A stretch of 5,712 nt of DNA from an uncultured Oscillospiraceae bacterium. Lineage in GTDB: Bacteria; Bacillota; Clostridia; Oscillospirales; Oscillospiraceae. Below, in pieces: positions 5,356-5,712 of this stretch. The notes under the pieces were generated by a model. The model worked only from the letters and a program-made list of their open reading frames with translations, did no database searches and had not been told where the DNA came from. The stretch is from contig CAKTKF010000093.1 in the NCBI GenBank assembly GCA_934569215.1, positions 1 through 5,712 of the forward strand, given 5' to 3'. Both the position numbers and the translations under genes were made by a program. Every line of letters starts with the position of its first letter. Positions within the stretch are counted from its first letter, which is position 1.

Positions 5356-5712
5356 TTTGCAGAAATTACAGGCGGCAAATCCCCATATTCCCATTCACTC
5401 CATTCACGAAGCGGCCTTTCGCCGCTATGGCAGTGTGATTCAGGAGGACACTTCTGCGTTTTGCGCGGCGGCGGAGATCATCCCGTTCCCGGAAGAGGGG
5501 AGCAAGTACGTCGCTTCCACCCCGGAGCTGGACGAAATTCCGGCGGCGGCAAAGCTGCGGGAAATCCACTGCGGCGGTCTGGACGAGCAGATCGGCCTGT
5601 GCTGGGGGCATTCCAATCAGCTGAATGCTCTGGAATGGCACACCTGCAACGAATTCAACATTGCCGTCCGGGAGCTGGTTCTGCTTCTGGCCAAGCGGGA
5701 GGATTTGGACGA
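5348..5712 (+). CDS. DUF4867-type protein, cut by the window edge
   Basis: An open frame starts at ATG 5348 and runs 121 codons to the window edge without a stop. GAGGGAG at 5332-5338 gives a 9-base ribosome spacing, and the start overlaps the kinase stop as ATGGATAA, so it belongs to the same operon. The sequence matches what I recall of the DUF4867 family, a Firmicute family of about 200 residues: an N-terminal LQKLQAANPHIPIHSI..., then EEGSKYVAS, then GGLDEQIGLCWGHSNQLNALEWH and NEFNIAV..LVLLL. The cluster Glu96, His98 and Glu102, with His88 nearby, looks like a cupin-type metal site. No signal peptide or membrane segment is seen. The family has no function that I know of. The context suggests a sugar or sugar-phosphate isomerase, epimerase or mutarotase acting on the same substrate, but that is inference. 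The C-terminal portion is not visible. Confidence 0.75.
   Translation, partial: MDNLQKLQAANPHIPIHSIHEAAFRRYGSVIQEDTSAFCAAAEIIPFPEEGSKYVASTPELDEIPAAAKLREIHCGGLDEQIGLCWGHSNQLNALEWHTCNEFNIAVRELVLLLAKREDLD

Noticed and set aside
4246..5394. 382-codon open frame on the - strand across the aldolase end and the kinase
   Set aside because: It overlaps two well-supported genes almost entirely, crosses a gene boundary, and its translation shows no family motif; it is a by-product of GC-rich codon use.
1..5712. CRISPR array, tRNA, rRNA, insertion sequence or prophage signature
   Set aside because: No spaced repeats, cloverleaf, transposase or terminal inverted repeats were seen; the window is almost fully occupied by metabolic and regulatory genes.

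Overview
The window looks like chromosomal DNA from a GC-rich member of the Clostridia, probably a gut Oscillospiraceae- or Lachnospiraceae-like Firmicute. This is inferred from strong AGGAGG-type ribosome binding sites, a YesM/YesN-type two-component pair, a DUF4867-type gene, and GC-rich codon use beside AT-rich intergenic DNA. No species can be named from the sequence alone. All genes lie on the + strand and are tightly packed.

Layout. Positions 1-87 are the last 28 codons of an AraC-type DNA-binding protein, probably a YesN-like response regulator. It overlaps by ATGA a complete membrane sensor histidine kinase of the YesM / LytS-like class (84-1874). A 138-base AT-rich gap (1875-2012) holds a nested inverted repeat, TTTGGT direct repeats 23 bases apart, and overlapping TATAAT boxes. 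Next is an isomerase of the L-fucose/L-arabinose isomerase superfamily (2013-3404), closed by a convincing hairpin terminator (3412-3441). A second gap (3405-3616) holds a strong sigma-A-type promoter with an extended -10 (3503-3531) and, just after the predicted start point, a perfect 7+1+7 palindrome. That promoter drives a coupled operon: class II zinc aldolase (3617-4438), PfkB-family sugar kinase (4438-5355, 1-base overlap), and a DUF4867-type protein cut by the window edge (5348-5712, 8-base overlap).

How they fit together. The isomerase would turn an aldose into a ketose, the kinase would phosphorylate the ketose (likely at C1 or C6), and the aldolase would split it into two three-carbon pieces. 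The two-component pair upstream is a plausible sensor for the sugar. This is an isomerase-kinase-aldolase catabolic module whose substrate is not settled by the sequence. The kinase belongs to the GGGPxATA subgroup that includes the E. coli sulfofructose kinase YihV, and class II sulfofructose-1-phosphate aldolases are known, so a sulfosugar (sulfoquinovose-like) route is worth testing. However, an arginine that I recall as important for sulfonate binding in YihV is not conserved here. A 6-deoxy or other rare sugar is an equally open alternative.
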